From Pseudomonas cavernae (GTDB lineage: Bacteria > Pseudomonadota > Gammaproteobacteria > Pseudomonadales > Pseudomonadaceae): a stretch of 64,000 bases of DNA. The notes under the pieces are model-generated. The model saw only the letters and a program-made list of their open reading frames with translations, searched no databases and had not been told where the DNA came from. Shown here one piece after another: positions 43,177-58,443 of the stretch. The stretch is taken from NCBI RefSeq assembly GCF_003595175.1, contig NZ_CP032419.1:4588001-4652000 (forward strand). Reading direction: 5' to 3'. Each line of letters opens with the position of its first letter. The stretch's first letter is position 1. A program made the position numbers and the translations under genes.

Positions 43177-44466
43177 ATGCCAGCCAGCCTTGCCCCTGGA
43201 GTGACGCGCCGCGAAGCTTGGTCGTGGGCGATGTTCGATTTCGCCAATTCCGGTTACACCACGGTGGTGATCACCGCCGTGTTCAATGCCTATTTCGTCG
43301 CCGTGGTGGCCGAAGGCAAACCCTGGGGCACGCTGGCCTGGACCAGCACCATCGCCCTCGCCAATGCGCTGATCATCCTCAGCGCCCCGCTGGTTGGCGC
43401 CTACGCCGACGCCTTCGCCTGCAAGAAGCGCCTGCTGCTGTTCAGCACCATCGGCTGCGTCGCCTGCACCGCCGCGCTGGCCTGGGCCGGGCCCGGCGCA
43501 CTGGGGATCGCCGTGCTGTTCGTGGTGCTGTCGAATTTCTGCTTCGGCAGCGGCGAGAACCTGATCGCCGCCTTCCTTCCGGAAATCGCCCGCGAAGATG
43601 CCCTGGGCCGGGTCTCCGGCTGGGGCTGGGGCTTCGGCTATGTCGGCGGCCTGGTCAGCCTCGGCGCCTGCCTGGCCTATGTCGGCTGGGCGCAGGGCCA
43701 GGGCCACGACGCGGCGCAGTTCGTGCCGGTGTGCATGCTGATCACCGCCGCGCTGTTCGCCGTCGCCAGCGTGCCGACCTTTCTGTTCCTGCGCGAACGC
43801 AGCCAGGCGCAACTGCAAGCCGGCGCCGCGCCGCTGGCCCAAGCGGTCTGGCGACGCTTCGCCAAGACCCTGCGCGAAGCCGGGCGCTACCGCGACCTGC
43901 GGCGCTTTCTCGCCTGTACCGTCTGTTACCAGGCCGGGATCTCCGCGGTGGTCACCCTGGCGGCCATCTACGCCGACCAGGTCATGGGCTTCAGCACCCA
44001 GGACACCCTGCTGCTGATCTTCGTGGTGAACATCACCGCCTCGCTCGGCGCCGTGCTATTCGGCTGGCTGCAAGATCGCCTCGGCCATCGCGCCACCCTG
44101 GCCCTGACCCTGTGCGGCTGGCTCGGCATGGTCGGCCTGACCTGGGCGGCGCAGGGACCGGCGCTGTTCTGGCTGGCGGCCAATCTCGCCGGCCTGTGCA
44201 TGGGCGCCAGCCAGTCGGCCGGACGCGCCATAGTCGGTCTGCTGGCGCCGCCGACGCGGCTGGCGGAGTTCTTCGGCCTCTGGGGTCAGGCGGCGAAGCT
44301 GGCGGCGATCCTCGGCCCGATGACCTACGGCCTGAGCAGTTGGCTCTCCGGCGGCGACCACCGCCTGGCGATGCTGATCACCGGCAGTTACTTCGTCGCC
44401 GGCCTGCTGATCCTCGCCGGCGTCGACCTCGAACGCGGCCGCCGCGCCGCCCTGGCCGAGGCCTAG
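43177..44466 (+). CDS. MFS transporter, UMF1/Atg22-like
   Basis: The 429-residue protein has about 12 membrane helices. The start MPASLAPGVTRREAWSWA, then MFDFANSGYTTVVITAVFNAYF, is the UMF1/Atg22 signature. ATG 43177 follows cggagagtcccc; longer frames through the repeats are rejected. Relatives are thought to export small metabolites such as amino acids. It ends just before the converging thioesterase gene. Confidence 0.85.
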   Translation: MPASLAPGVTRREAWSWAMFDFANSGYTTVVITAVFNAYFVAVVAEGKPWGTLAWTSTIALANALIILSAPLVGAYADAFACKKRLLLFSTIGCVACTAALAWAGPGALGIAVLFVVLSNFCFGSGENLIAAFLPEIAREDALGRVSGWGWGFGYVGGLVSLGACLAYVGWAQGQGHDAAQFVPVCMLITAALFAVASVPTFLFLRERSQAQLQAGAAPLAQAVWRRFAKTLREAGRYRDLRRFLACTVCYQAGISAVVTLAAIYADQVMGFSTQDTLLLIFVVNITASLGAVLFGWLQDRLGHRATLALTLCGWLGMVGLTWAAQGPALFWLAANLAGLCMGASQSAGRAIVGLLAPPTRLAEFFGLWGQAAKLAAILGPMTYGLSSWLSGGDHRLAMLITGSYFVAGLLILAGVDLERGRRAALAEA

Positions 44467-44507
44467 GTTGGCGTTGCGCGCAGCGAAACCCCACAAGCCC
44501 GCGGCCA

Positions 44508-44942
44508 TCAGCCCGGCAACAACGCGCTCAACGCCGCGCGCAGCGGCGCTGGAATCGCCACCGGGCGGTTGCTCGCGCGATCGACGAACACGTGAACGAA
44601 GCGCCCGGCGGCGCAGGCTTCGTCCTCGCCGGCCTTGAAGATCGCCAGCTCGTACTGCACCGAACTGTTGCCCAGCTTGCCGACCCGCAGGCCGACCTCG
44701 ATGCGCTCGGGAAAGGCGATCGAGGCGAAGTAGTCGCAGGACGAACTGACCACGAAGCCGACCACTTCGCCGTTGTGGATATCCAGCCCGCCCTGTTCGA
44801 TCAGGTAGGAGTTCACCGCGCTGTCGAAGAAGCCGTAGTAGACGACGTTGTTGACGTGGCCATAGACATCGTTGTCGTGCCAGCGGGTGGTGATCGGCCG
44901 GAAGTGGCGGTAATCGCTACGCAGGTGTTGGGGTTGGCTCAT
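44508..44942 (-). CDS. Hotdog-fold acyl-CoA thioesterase
   Basis: The 144-residue 4-hydroxybenzoyl-CoA-type thioesterase contains the catalytic-region motif [20 protein letters not shown] (conserved Asp and His). It probably hydrolyses acyl-CoA and lies upstream on the same strand as the alcohol dehydrogenase and the acyl-CoA dehydrogenase pair, which supports a role in fatty-acid or alcohol breakdown. Confidence 0.88.
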   Translation of the reverse strand: MSQPQHLRSDYRHFRPITTRWHDNDVYGHVNNVVYYGFFDSAVNSYLIEQGGLDIHNGEVVGFVVSSSCDYFASIAFPERIEVGLRVGKLGNSSVQYELAIFKAGEDEACAAGRFVHVFVDRASNRPVAIPAPLRAALSALLPG

Positions 44943-44965
44943 CGGTTTCTCTCAATAGGGTTCTT

Positions 44966-45024
44966 GTAGGAGCGAATTCATTCGCGATGGGAGACAGCCC
45001 TATCGCGAATGAATTCGCTCCTAC
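44966..45024. repeat. Palindromic repeat (gtaggagcgaattcattcgcg type)
   Basis: Two 23-base arms are exact inverted repeats with a 13-base loop. This is a repeat type often seen between genes in pseudomonads. It lies between the thioesterase and alcohol dehydrogenase genes and can form a strong hairpin in the mRNA. Confidence 0.85.
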
Positions 45025-45038
45025 GGGTATGGCGGGGC

Positions 45039-46202
45039 TCAGTAGGCCGCTCGATAAATCGCCAGCGCATCGGCCTCAGTGACGGCGCGCGGATTATTCA
45101 CCAGCAGGCGCTGCTGCAGCATGGCGTCGCTGGCCAGTTGCGCGAGCATGGCCTCCGGCACCCCGGCATCGCGCAGACGACTGGGCAGGCCGCAACGCGC
45201 ATTGAGCGCCGCCAGTTCGGCGATGAACTGCGCGGTCAGTTGCTCGGCGTTGCCAGGCTGCAGCCGCTCGCCCAACAGCAGCGGCGCCAGCTCGGCATAC
45301 AGCGGCGCGGCAACCGGCGCATTGAAGCGCAGCACGTGCGGCAGCACCAGCGCGTTGGAGAGGCCGTGGGGAATGTGGAAGTGCCCGCCGAGCGGGTAGG
45401 CCAGCGCGTGCACCGCCGCCACCGGCGCATTGGCGAAGGCCTGGCCGGCCAGGCAGGCGCCGAGCAGCATGGCCTGACGCGCCGCGCAGTTCTGCCCGTC
45501 GTGCACCGCTTCATGCAGGTTGCCGGCGAGCAGACGCAGCGCCTCACGGGCCAGCAGGTCGGACAGCGGGTTCTTCTTCAGCGCCGTGGTGTAGGCCTCG
45601 ATGGCATGCACCATGGCGTCGATGCCGGTGGCGGCGGTCACCGCCGGCGGCAGACCGAGGGTCAGCTCGGCATCCAGCAGCGCCAGATCCGGCAGCAACA
45701 GCGGCGAGACCACGCCCAGCTTGGTCGTCTCGCCGGTGGTGATGATGGCGATCTGGGTGACCTCCGAGCCGGTGCCGGCGGTGGTCGGTACTTGAATCAG
45801 CGGCAGGCGTCGGCCTTTGGCGTTGCCCACGCCATAGATATCGGCGAGCGACTGGCGGCACTCGGGATGGGCGAGCAAGGCGACCAGCTTGGCCACGTCC
45901 ATCGAACTGCCGCCGCCGAAGCCGACGATCAGCTCGGCCTTGAGCGCCTTGGCCTGTTCGACGGCGGCGCGGACGGTGGCTTCCGGCGGGTCGGCGACCA
46001 CCTGGTCGTACACCGCGACGCTGACGCCCTCGGCGGCGAAGCCGGGCAGCACGGCGTCGAGCAGGCCGAAGCGGGTGATGCCGGGGTCGGTGACGATCAG
46101 CACCGACCCCGCCTCGCGCTCGCGGCACAGGCTGGCCAGGCGCACGGCGGCGCCGGCTTCGCAGAGGATCTGCGCGGTGGTGGCGAAACTGAACGGCTGC
46201 AT
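45039..46202 (-). CDS. Iron-containing alcohol dehydrogenase
   Basis: The 387-residue group III alcohol dehydrogenase has NAD-binding GGGSSMDVAK, substrate/NAD segment TTAGTGSEVT and metal His residues in HALAYPLGGHFHIPHGLSNA. ATG 46202 follows agaggaaccgcc. The natural substrate is unknown. Upstream, 46203-46436 holds several small palindromes (ggtagggcggggtgcaccc; ccctctcccataaatgggag). Confidence 0.9.
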   Translation of the reverse strand: MQPFSFATTAQILCEAGAAVRLASLCREREAGSVLIVTDPGITRFGLLDAVLPGFAAEGVSVAVYDQVVADPPEATVRAAVEQAKALKAELIVGFGGGSSMDVAKLVALLAHPECRQSLADIYGVGNAKGRRLPLIQVPTTAGTGSEVTQIAIITTGETTKLGVVSPLLLPDLALLDAELTLGLPPAVTAATGIDAMVHAIEAYTTALKKNPLSDLLAREALRLLAGNLHEAVHDGQNCAARQAMLLGACLAGQAFANAPVAAVHALAYPLGGHFHIPHGLSNALVLPHVLRFNAPVAAPLYAELAPLLLGERLQPGNAEQLTAQFIAELAALNARCGLPSRLRDAGVPEAMLAQLASDAMLQQRLLVNNPRAVTEADALAIYRAAY

Positions 46203-46436
46203 GGCGGTTCCTCTGGTTGTTTGGGTAGGGCGGGGTGCACCCGCCCTACGACTCGACCAGTAGCCCGGATGCAATCCGGGGATCGGCGTTGCCGGCTTCC
46301 CGGGCTGCACCCTGGCTACCACCCTCTCCCCAGCCCTCTCCCATAAATGGGAGAGGGGGCAGCTCGTGCACAGCCGGTCAGGCGCGCGTCACCCCTCGCC
46401 CGCCCTTCTTTTATGAAAAGGGGAAGAGGGCCATGT

Positions 46437-48223
46437 TCAAAACGCAAAACTCTCCTCATCCAACGCCACCAAACACGCCGCACCACCGAGCAAGGCCTCG
46501 CGGTGGCCGCTGGCGCGCGGCAGCACGCGGCGCAGGTAGAAGTCGGCACTGAGCAGCTTGGCCTGGTAGAACGCCGCCTCGCCGCTGCCGGCGTCCAGCG
46601 CATCCTGGGCACGGGCGGCGGCCTGCAGCCACAGGCCGGCGAGCAGCACGTGGGCCGAGTAGGCGAGGAAGTCCACTGAGGTCGCGCCGATCTCCTGCAC
46701 GTCGCGCTGGCAGGCGGCGATCACTTCGCTGCTCAGCTCGCGCCATTCGCCGAGGCGCGCCTGCACGGTCTTGGCCAACTCGGCCAGCGCCGGACGGTCG
46801 ACCTGTTGATCGCACAGTTCGCTGAACTCGGCCTGCAGCGCGGACAGCTCCGCGCCGCCGTCGCCGAGCAGCTTGCGGCGGATCAGGTCGAGCGCCTGGA
46901 TGCCGTTGGTGCCCTCGTACAGCTGGGTGATGCGGCTGTCGCGCATCAGCTGCTCCATGCCCCACTCGCGGATGAAACCGTGGCCGCCATACAGCTGCAC
47001 GCCGAGGCTGGCGACTTCCTGGCCCATGTCGGTGAAGAAGGCTTTCACTATGGGGATGAGCAGCGCCGCGCGCTTGCCGGCGGCCTTGCGTGCCGCGGCG
47101 TCCGGATGACCGTGCTCGAGGTCGAGCTGGCGCGCGCAGTAGGCGGCGAGCATGCGGCTGCCTTCGCTGAGGGTCTTCTGGGTCAGCAGCATGCGCCGCA
47201 CGTCCGGGTGGACGATGATCGGGTCGGCCGGTTTGTCCGGCTGCACCGCACCGGCCAGGCCACGCGACTGCAGGCGCTCGCGGGCATAGCGCAGGCCGCC
47301 CTGGAACGCCGCTTCGGCGATGCCCAGGCCCTGCAGGCCGACCTGGAAGCGCGCGTCGTTCATCATGGTGAACATGCAGGCCAGGCCCTGGTTGGCCCCG
47401 CCGATCAGCCAGCCGGTGGCGCCGTCGAAGTTCATCACGCAGGTCGAGGCGCCCTTGATGCCCATCTTGTGCTCGATGGCGCCGCAGCTCAGGGCGTTCT
47501 TCGTCCCCGGCGTGCCGTCGGGATTGGCGATAAATTTCGGCACCAGCAGCAGGCTGATGCCCTTCACCCCGACCGGCGCGTCCGGCAGGCGGGCGAGCAC
47601 CAGGTGGACGATGTTCTCGGTCAGGTCCTGCTCGCCGCCGCTGATGAAGATCTTGCTGCCGCTGACCTTATAGCTGCCGTCGGCCTGCGGCTCGGCGCGG
47701 GTGCGCAGCAATGCCAGGTCGGTGCCGGCCTGCGGCTCGGTGAGGCACATGGTGCCGGTCCACTGGCCGCTGACCATCTTCGCCAGATAGGCCTGTTTCA
47801 GTGCTGCGCTGCCGTGCTTGTGCAGGGCCAGCACCGCGCCTTCGGTGAGCCCGGAGTAGACGCGGAAGGACAGCGAGGCGGCCATCAGCATCTCGTGGAA
47901 GCTGGCGGCGACCAGTTGCGGGAAGCCCTGGCCACCGAACTCGACCGGCCCGGTCATGCTCGCCCAGCCGTTGTCGACATACTGCCGGTAGGCCTCGCGG
48001 AAGCCGTGCGGGGTGGTCACCGCGCCGTCCCGCAGCTGGCAGCCTTGCTCGTCGCTGTTGCGATTCAGCGGTGCCACCACCTCGCCGGTGTAGCGCGCCG
48101 CTTCGTCGAGTACGCCGTCGATCAGCTCGCGGTCGAGGCCGTTGCCGAGCAATTCACAATGGCCGGCGACGTCGAACAGTTCATGCAAGACGAAGCGCAT
48201 GTCGCGCAGCGGGGCCTGGTAGC

Positions 48224-48227
<4 letters not shown>
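46437..48227 (-). CDS. Acyl-CoA dehydrogenase
   Basis: The 596-residue flavoenzyme has the large-subfamily layout: an N-terminal extension, the FAD/acyl site CLTEPQAGTDLALLRTRAEP, FIANPDGTPGTKN and the catalytic Glu in QLYEGTNGIQALDL. A C-terminal acyl-CoA dehydrogenase-like extension follows. It overlaps the upstream hydroxyacyl-CoA dehydrogenase gene in an ATGA, so the two act together in beta-oxidation. Confidence 0.9.
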
Positions 48228-49465
<1,238 letters not shown>

Positions 49466-49618
49466 GCTTATTCCTCTTGTCGAACCTGGGTAAAGACTGC
49501 TGCGCGTCGGCCATGGGCGTCGAGAGCGGGCTCTACGCGCGCAAAAAACCGGCAAACACCATAGAGGAACCGGCTACTATTTTTGAAATTTAGTCTTGTG
49601 ATACTTAGTATTCAGCCG

Positions 49619-50530
49619 ATGAATATTTCCAATTTCGACCTCAACCTATTGCGTGTACTCGACGCCCTGCTGCGCGAGCGCAACGTCTCGCGCGCCGCCG
49701 AACGCCTGTCCCTCAGTCAGCCGGCGGTGAGCAACGCCCTCAATCGCCTGCGCGAACTGCTCGACGATCCGCTGCTGGTGCGCGCCGGCCGCAGCATGCA
49801 GCCGACGCCGCGCGCCCTGGCCCTGGAAGCGCCGATCCGCGCCGCCTTGCAGCAGATCGAACAGAGCCTCAGCGGTGGCGAACAGTTCGACCCGGCGCGC
49901 AGCCGCCAGCGCTTCACCGTCGCCATGACCGACTACGTCGAGCTGCTGTGCATGCCGCGCCTGCTCGAGCAACTGACCCGCGAGGCGCCGGGCATCAGCA
50001 TCGCCATCAGCCAGCTGAGCCCGCAGCTGCCGACCGAGGCGCTGGACAAGGGCGATCTGGATTTGGCCCTCGGCCGCTTCGAGCAGATCCCCGGCCGCTT
50101 CGCCCAGCGACTCTGGATGAGCGAGACCCTGCGCCTGGTCACCCGCCGCGACCACCCGCTGCTGGCCCAGGCGCCAGATCTCGACACCTTTCTGCACCTG
50201 CGCCACCTGTGGGTGCACGGCGGCCAGACCAAGGGCATGGTCGATCAGTGGCTCGCTGAGCACGGCCTGCGCCGCGCCATCCACTACACCACGCCGAATT
50301 ATCTGCAGGCCGCGCACATCGTCGCCGGCACCGACCTCGCCGTGGTCCTCCCGACGCGCCTGGCCGAACACTTCGCCGCCCTGCTGCCGCTGAGCCTGTA
50401 TCCGCTGCCGTTCGAGGTCGGCAGCTTCCAACTGGAGATCGTCAGCCTCGGCCAACGCCAGCGCGATGCGGCATTGCAATGGTTGATCGAGCAGATCGGC
50501 GCGATCGGCGCGATCGGCATGACGCCGTAG
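49619..50530 (+). CDS. LysR-family regulator
   Basis: The 303-residue product has an N-terminal winged helix (FDLNLLRVLDALLRERNVSR, then AAERLSLSQPAVSNALNRL) and a C-terminal effector domain of the NodD/PA-type subgroup. ATG 49619 matches family starts better than the upstream ATG at 49583. It probably regulates the divergent acyl-CoA oxidation genes. Its stop codon lies in the first bases of a palindromic repeat. Confidence 0.88.
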   Translation: MNISNFDLNLLRVLDALLRERNVSRAAERLSLSQPAVSNALNRLRELLDDPLLVRAGRSMQPTPRALALEAPIRAALQQIEQSLSGGEQFDPARSRQRFTVAMTDYVELLCMPRLLEQLTREAPGISIAISQLSPQLPTEALDKGDLDLALGRFEQIPGRFAQRLWMSETLRLVTRRDHPLLAQAPDLDTFLHLRHLWVHGGQTKGMVDQWLAEHGLRRAIHYTTPNYLQAAHIVAGTDLAVVLPTRLAEHFAALLPLSLYPLPFEVGSFQLEIVSLGQRQRDAALQWLIEQIGAIGAIGMTP

Positions 50531-50598
50531 GATGGGTTGAGCGCAGCGATACCCATCGATCCGCTCGTTGGCTATCGCTGCGCTCAACGCCAACCTAC
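50527..50598. repeat. Dispersed palindrome, family B copy 1
   Basis: This element of about 72 bases starts gtaggatgggttgagcgcag and ends with its approximate reverse complement (ctgcgctcaacgccaacctac). The lysR stop codon is its second to fourth base. Confidence 0.8.
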
Positions 50599-50603
50599 GC
50601 CGA

Positions 50604-52091
50604 TTACGCCAGCGCGGCCCCGCGCTCGGCACTGCTCTTCGGCGAGGAAAACACCAGGTAACCGTCCTCGACCTTGCCATAACGCAGCAGGGCCAGGTCG
50701 AGGGCGTAGTTCTGGTAGAGCTTCCACGGCGCACGGTCGCCCTGCTTGGGCATCTTGTCCGCCGCGCGCTGGATGTAGCCGGAGTTGAGGTTGAGGAACG
50801 GCGCTTCCTTGACCGCGTCGGCGGTGTTGCGCGGCGTGTACTGGCGCATGCCGATGGCGTCCATGTGGTTGATCAGGCGGCAGAAGTATTCGCTGGAGAG
50901 ATCGGCCTTGAGCGTCCAGCTGGCGTTGGTGTAGCCGAGCACCACGGCGGCGTTGGGCAGGTCGCGCAGCATGATGCCGCGATAGCCCATGCTCTGCGCG
51001 GCGTCGAACGGCTGGCCGTCCACCGCTATCTGCATGCCACCGAACATCACCAGGTCGAGGCCGGTGGCGGTGACGACGACGTCGGCCGCGAGGGTCTGCC
51101 CGGATTTCAGGCGGATGCCGGTTTCGCTGAAGCTGTCGATATGGTCGGTAACCACCGAGGCCTTGCCCTTACGCAGGGCCTTGAACAGGTCGCCGTCGGG
51201 CACCACGCAGACACGCTCGTCCCACGGCTTGTAGCTCGGGCTGAAATGCCGCATGTCAAAGTCCTTGCCGAGCTGGCGGCGGGCCAGGCCGAGGATCACC
51301 TTGCGCACCTGCGCCGGAAAGCCTTTCGACAACATGAAAAAGATCATCTGCAGGGTCACGTTGCGCGCCCGCGCGAAGCGATAGACCCAGGTTTTCGGCA
51401 GCAAGGGCCGCAGCACGTTGGAGATCAGGTCCTTTTGCGGCAGGTTGATCACATAGGTGGGCGAGCGCTGCAGCATGGTCACGTGCTCGGCCTTATCGGC
51501 CATCGACGGCACCAGGGTGACTGCGGTGGCGCCGCTGCCGATGACCACCACCTTCTTGCCGGTGTAATCGAAATCCGCCGGCCACAGCTGCGGGTGGATG
51601 ACCTCGCCCTGGAACTGCTCGCGGCCGGGAAACTCCGGGGTGTAACCGGCCTCGTAGCGGTAGTAGCCGGTGCACATCAGCAGGTGGTGGCAGCTCAGCT
51701 TGAGCGGCTCGGCTTCGTCGCCGCGCTGCACTTCCAGGGTCCAGGTCGCGCTGTCCGAACACCAGTCGGCCTTGAGCACCTTGTGCTGGTAGCGGATCTT
51801 GCGGTCGATGCCGTTCTCCCGCGCGGTTTCCTCGATGTAGCGGCGGATCGACGGGCCATCGGCGATGGCCTTGGGGTCGTTCCACGGTTTGAAGTTGTAG
51901 CCGAGGGTGAACATGTCCGAGTCGGAGCGGATGCCCGGGTAGCGGAACAGGTCCCAGGTGCCACCCAGCGCCGCGCGCCCTTCGAGCACGGCGAAGGTCT
52001 TGCCGGGGCAGTGCTTCATCAGGTGGTAGGCGGCGCCGATGCCGGACAGGCCGGCGCCGATGATCAGTACGTCCAGATGTTCAACAGGCAT
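50604..52091 (-). CDS. Flavin monooxygenase, Baeyer-Villiger type
   Basis: The 495-residue enzyme has FAD-binding GAGLSGIGAAYHL, NADPH-binding VVIGSGATAVT and the fingerprint FQGEVIHPQLWP, which fits FxGxxxHxxxWP of type I Baeyer-Villiger monooxygenases. ATG 52091 gives the usual start PVEHLDVLIIGAG. It would oxidise ketones or heteroatom compounds; the substrate is unknown. Confidence 0.88.
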   Translation of the reverse strand: MPVEHLDVLIIGAGLSGIGAAYHLMKHCPGKTFAVLEGRAALGGTWDLFRYPGIRSDSDMFTLGYNFKPWNDPKAIADGPSIRRYIEETARENGIDRKIRYQHKVLKADWCSDSATWTLEVQRGDEAEPLKLSCHHLLMCTGYYRYEAGYTPEFPGREQFQGEVIHPQLWPADFDYTGKKVVVIGSGATAVTLVPSMADKAEHVTMLQRSPTYVINLPQKDLISNVLRPLLPKTWVYRFARARNVTLQMIFFMLSKGFPAQVRKVILGLARRQLGKDFDMRHFSPSYKPWDERVCVVPDGDLFKALRKGKASVVTDHIDSFSETGIRLKSGQTLAADVVVTATGLDLVMFGGMQIAVDGQPFDAAQSMGYRGIMLRDLPNAAVVLGYTNASWTLKADLSSEYFCRLINHMDAIGMRQYTPRNTADAVKEAPFLNLNSGYIQRAADKMPKQGDRAPWKLYQNYALDLALLRYGKVEDGYLVFSSPKSSAERGAALA

Positions 52092-52192
52092 GGGGGCTCC
52101 TCGGTCGATGCGTCTTGGGCGGTCCATGGATTCAAGACTGCAGACGCGCTGCCCGCCAGATTCGCCGCAAGGCGCCGGCTTGTCCCCGACCC

Positions 52193-52259
52193 TAGGATGG
52201 GTTGAGCGCCGCGCTAGCCATCAATCCGCCCGCTGGCCAGCGCTGCGCGCAACGCCAAC

Positions 52260-52263
<4 letters not shown>
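52193..52263. repeat. Dispersed palindrome, family B copy 2
   Basis: This element begins taggatgggttgagcgccg and ends gcgcaacgccaacctac. The stop codon of the recQ-like gene on the minus strand lies in its end. Confidence 0.75.
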
Positions 52264-54194
<1,931 letters not shown>

Positions 54195-54290
54195 GAGTCA
54201 GTCACTCCGTTGACCGCTAGAGGGGGTGTTGACCATAGCGGGGCGTTGAGGGTGAAGCCAGCACCGGGCACGTGTCGGCGGATGGCTCTC

Positions 54291-54489
54291 AGAACCTGTT
54301 CCGGATCTCGCGAGCTAGAGCGAGACAAGGCAAAAACAGCCGAAGAAGCGCAGTTTACGAGCTGTAAATGAGCATGACTCGCTTCGCTCGCCCCTTCGGG
54401 GCCGCGCTAAAGCGCGTTAGCCGCAAGCGGCCTCTGAGGCTGTTTTTAACGCCGTATCGCCGACACGCAGCAGATCCGAGACAGGTTCT
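54291..54489. repeat. Dispersed inverted-repeat element, family A copy 5
   Basis: The ends agaacctgttccggatct and agatccgagacaggttct are near-perfect inverted repeats. The core has the shared cgcagtttacgagctgtaaa plus the additional GC-rich arms also seen in copy 4 (cgctaaagcgcgttagc). Confidence 0.78.
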
Positions 54490-54495
54490 CAGCAC

Positions 54496-54579
54496 GTAGG
54501 ATGGGTGGAGCGCAGCGATACCCATCTTGGCCAGGCGAGCACCGCTCGTAGGGTATCGCTGCACTCAACACCAACCTAC
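54496..54579. repeat. Dispersed palindrome, family B copy 3
   Basis: It begins gtaggatgggtggagcgcag and ends ctgcactcaacaccaacctac. It lies seven bases after the family A element, with no gene between. Confidence 0.78.
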
Positions 54580-54610
54580 AAGAGCGGGAGCGCTCCTGCA
54601 GGCATCAATG

Positions 54611-54636
54611 AAAAAGCCGCCCGGAGGCGGCTTTTT
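54611..54636 (-). terminator. Terminator of pckA (bidirectional)
   Basis: The stem aaaaagccgcc / ggcggcttttt with loop cgga lies 14 bases after the pckA stop. On the minus strand it ends in a T tract. Confidence 0.88.
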
Positions 54637-54649
54637 CGACGCGGGTCGC

Positions 54650-56191
<1,542 letters not shown>

Positions 56192-56432
56192 GAGGGTCCC
56201 CATCGGCCCAGGGCCGAGCTTCCAAACGTTTTGTAGTAGAAGCTGCGGCACTACTACAGAGAAAAAAGTGCGCCGGATTATGCCAGAAAAGGCCGATCCA
56301 AGTGCAGCCTCCGATCCGATCAACGGGCGATCATCGCCCTACGGTCGGCAACCGTGCGGAAATTGCGCCGATCCGGCGCGCGGTGCCGTTGCTACAGACC
56401 GCTGCCGGCACAGAAGTTCCGTGCCAGCAGCC

Positions 56433-57320
56433 TCAGTGGCGGGTATCCGAAGGCGGCTGTACCCCGGCGCCGGCGAACAGTTGCGCGACATCGGCGGCAT
56501 CGAAGGCATAACGCTGATTGCAGAACTGGCAGTCGATGACCACCTCGCCGCCATGCTCGGCGAGCAATTGCTCGACGTCCGCCTGACCGAGGCTGATCAG
56601 CGCCCGGGCCGAACGGTCACGCGAGCAGCTGCAGCGGAACTGCAGGGCGCGCGGCTCGAACAGGCGCAGGGCCTCCTCATGGTAGAGGCGGTGCAGCAGG
56701 GTTTCGTTGTCCAGCCCGAGCAGCTCTTCGGTGCTCAGGGTGCCGGCCAGGGTGACCACATGCTCCCAGTTGGCCGCACGCGCCTCGCTGTCCTGCAGGC
56801 GGTCGGCCGGCAGTTGCTGCAGCAGCAGGCCGCGCGCGCGCTGGCCGTCGGCGTTCAGCCAGAAGCGCGTGGGCAGCTGCTCGGACGTGGCGAAATAGCT
56901 GGACAGGCAGTCGGCCAGGTTGCTGCCTTCGAGCGGCACTATGCCCTGATAGCGCTGGCCGCGCGCCGGTTCGACGGTCATCGTCAGGGTGCCGTCCGGC
57001 ATCAGTTCGTGCAGGCCACTGCCGGCTGCGATCTGCTCGGCGTGGTAGCGGGCGATGCCGCGCAGCTCGCGCTCGCTGGAGCACTCCACCATCAGCAGCG
57101 GCACGGCGCCGGCGGAACGCGCCTGCAGCACCAGCAGGCCGTCGAACTTCAGCGTGCCGACCAACAGGGCGGCGGCGGCCAGCATCTCGCCGAGCAGCTG
57201 CGCCACCGGCTCGGGGTAGGCGTGCTTGGCCAGCACATGGCGGTAGCTGGCGTCGAGCGCGACCAGTTCGCCGCGCACGTCGGAATCATCGAAAAGGAAG
57301 CGTTGGGAAAAGTCGGACAT
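56433..57320 (-). CDS. hslO: Hsp33 redox-regulated chaperone HslO
   Basis: The 295-residue chaperone has the redox switch at its C-terminus: CSCS followed about 30 residues later by [11 protein letters not shown], the four zinc-binding Cys. Oxidation releases zinc and activates holdase activity in the cytoplasm. ATG 57320 gives the usual start [18 protein letters not shown]. It lies downstream of hslR on the same strand. Confidence 0.95.
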   Translation of the reverse strand: MSDFSQRFLFDDSDVRGELVALDASYRHVLAKHAYPEPVAQLLGEMLAAAALLVGTLKFDGLLVLQARSAGAVPLLMVECSSERELRGIARYHAEQIAAGSGLHELMPDGTLTMTVEPARGQRYQGIVPLEGSNLADCLSSYFATSEQLPTRFWLNADGQRARGLLLQQLPADRLQDSEARAANWEHVVTLAGTLSTEELLGLDNETLLHRLYHEEALRLFEPRALQFRCSCSRDRSARALISLGQADVEQLLAEHGGEVVIDCQFCNQRYAFDAADVAQLFAGAGVQPPSDTRH

Positions 57321-57428
57321 GCTGGAGTCGCCGCGTGTGGCCAGGGCCGGCGATTTTAGGCGCAAAGCCCGAGGCGACCAAGGGCCTCTTGTCTATCGAC
57401 AGTGCCGGCGTTGCCTATCGATGCGCGG

Positions 57429-57827
<399 letters not shown>

Positions 57828-57969
57828 AGCGTTTTCCACTGGGATACGCCGCTCATCGCAGCACGAAAAACCGGCGCGGTAAACCTCTGCCGAGCGCGGG
57901 TGCAGTTGTCACCTGGCCCGACTAGAATGCCGTCATCTCCTTAACCGCGGCAGTCTGGGTACGTTTATT

Positions 57970-58443
57970 TTGAAGACCTTCGACCACCTTTCGGTTATCG
58001 GCCTGCGCGAGTGGATCAACCTGCCGGAGCTCGGCATGGTTGGCCTGCGCGCCAAGATCGACACCGGCGCCAGCACCTCGACCCTGCACGCCAGCGACAT
58101 CCAGCCCTTCCAGCGCAACGGCGAGGACTGGGTGCGCTTCACCGCCCACCTCGGCACCCTGGTGCAACGCCGCCATCGCTGCGAAGCGCCGCTGGTCACG
58201 CAGAAGAAGATCAGGAGCTCCAATGGCCAGGCGCAGAGCCGCTATGTGATCCGCACCCAGCTGACCCTCGGCGACCGCAACTGGGCGGTGGAATTCACCC
58301 TGGCCTGCCGCAAGACCATGCGCTACCGCGTACTGCTCGGCTCCAAGGCGCTGGTGCACGGCCAACTGGTGGTCAACCCGGCGCTGACCTATGTGCAAGA
58401 CAAACCGCTCCTCCCTTCCCCTAGCATCACAGGTGCTGCATGA
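57970..58443 (+). CDS. rimB: RimB/ATP-dependent zinc protease-like retropepsin
   Basis: The 157-residue product has an aspartic-protease-like motif [14 protein letters not shown]. The best start is a TTG at 57970 ([11 protein letters not shown]), because no ATG lies nearby and no stronger ribosome binding site is seen. RimB works with RimK in Pseudomonas to process poly-glutamate added to ribosomal protein S6 (known for P. fluorescens). Its stop overlaps the rimK start in an ATGA. Confidence 0.8.
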   Translation: MKTFDHLSVIGLREWINLPELGMVGLRAKIDTGASTSTLHASDIQPFQRNGEDWVRFTAHLGTLVQRRHRCEAPLVTQKKIRSSNGQAQSRYVIRTQLTLGDRNWAVEFTLACRKTMRYRVLLGSKALVHGQLVVNPALTYVQDKPLLPSPSITGAA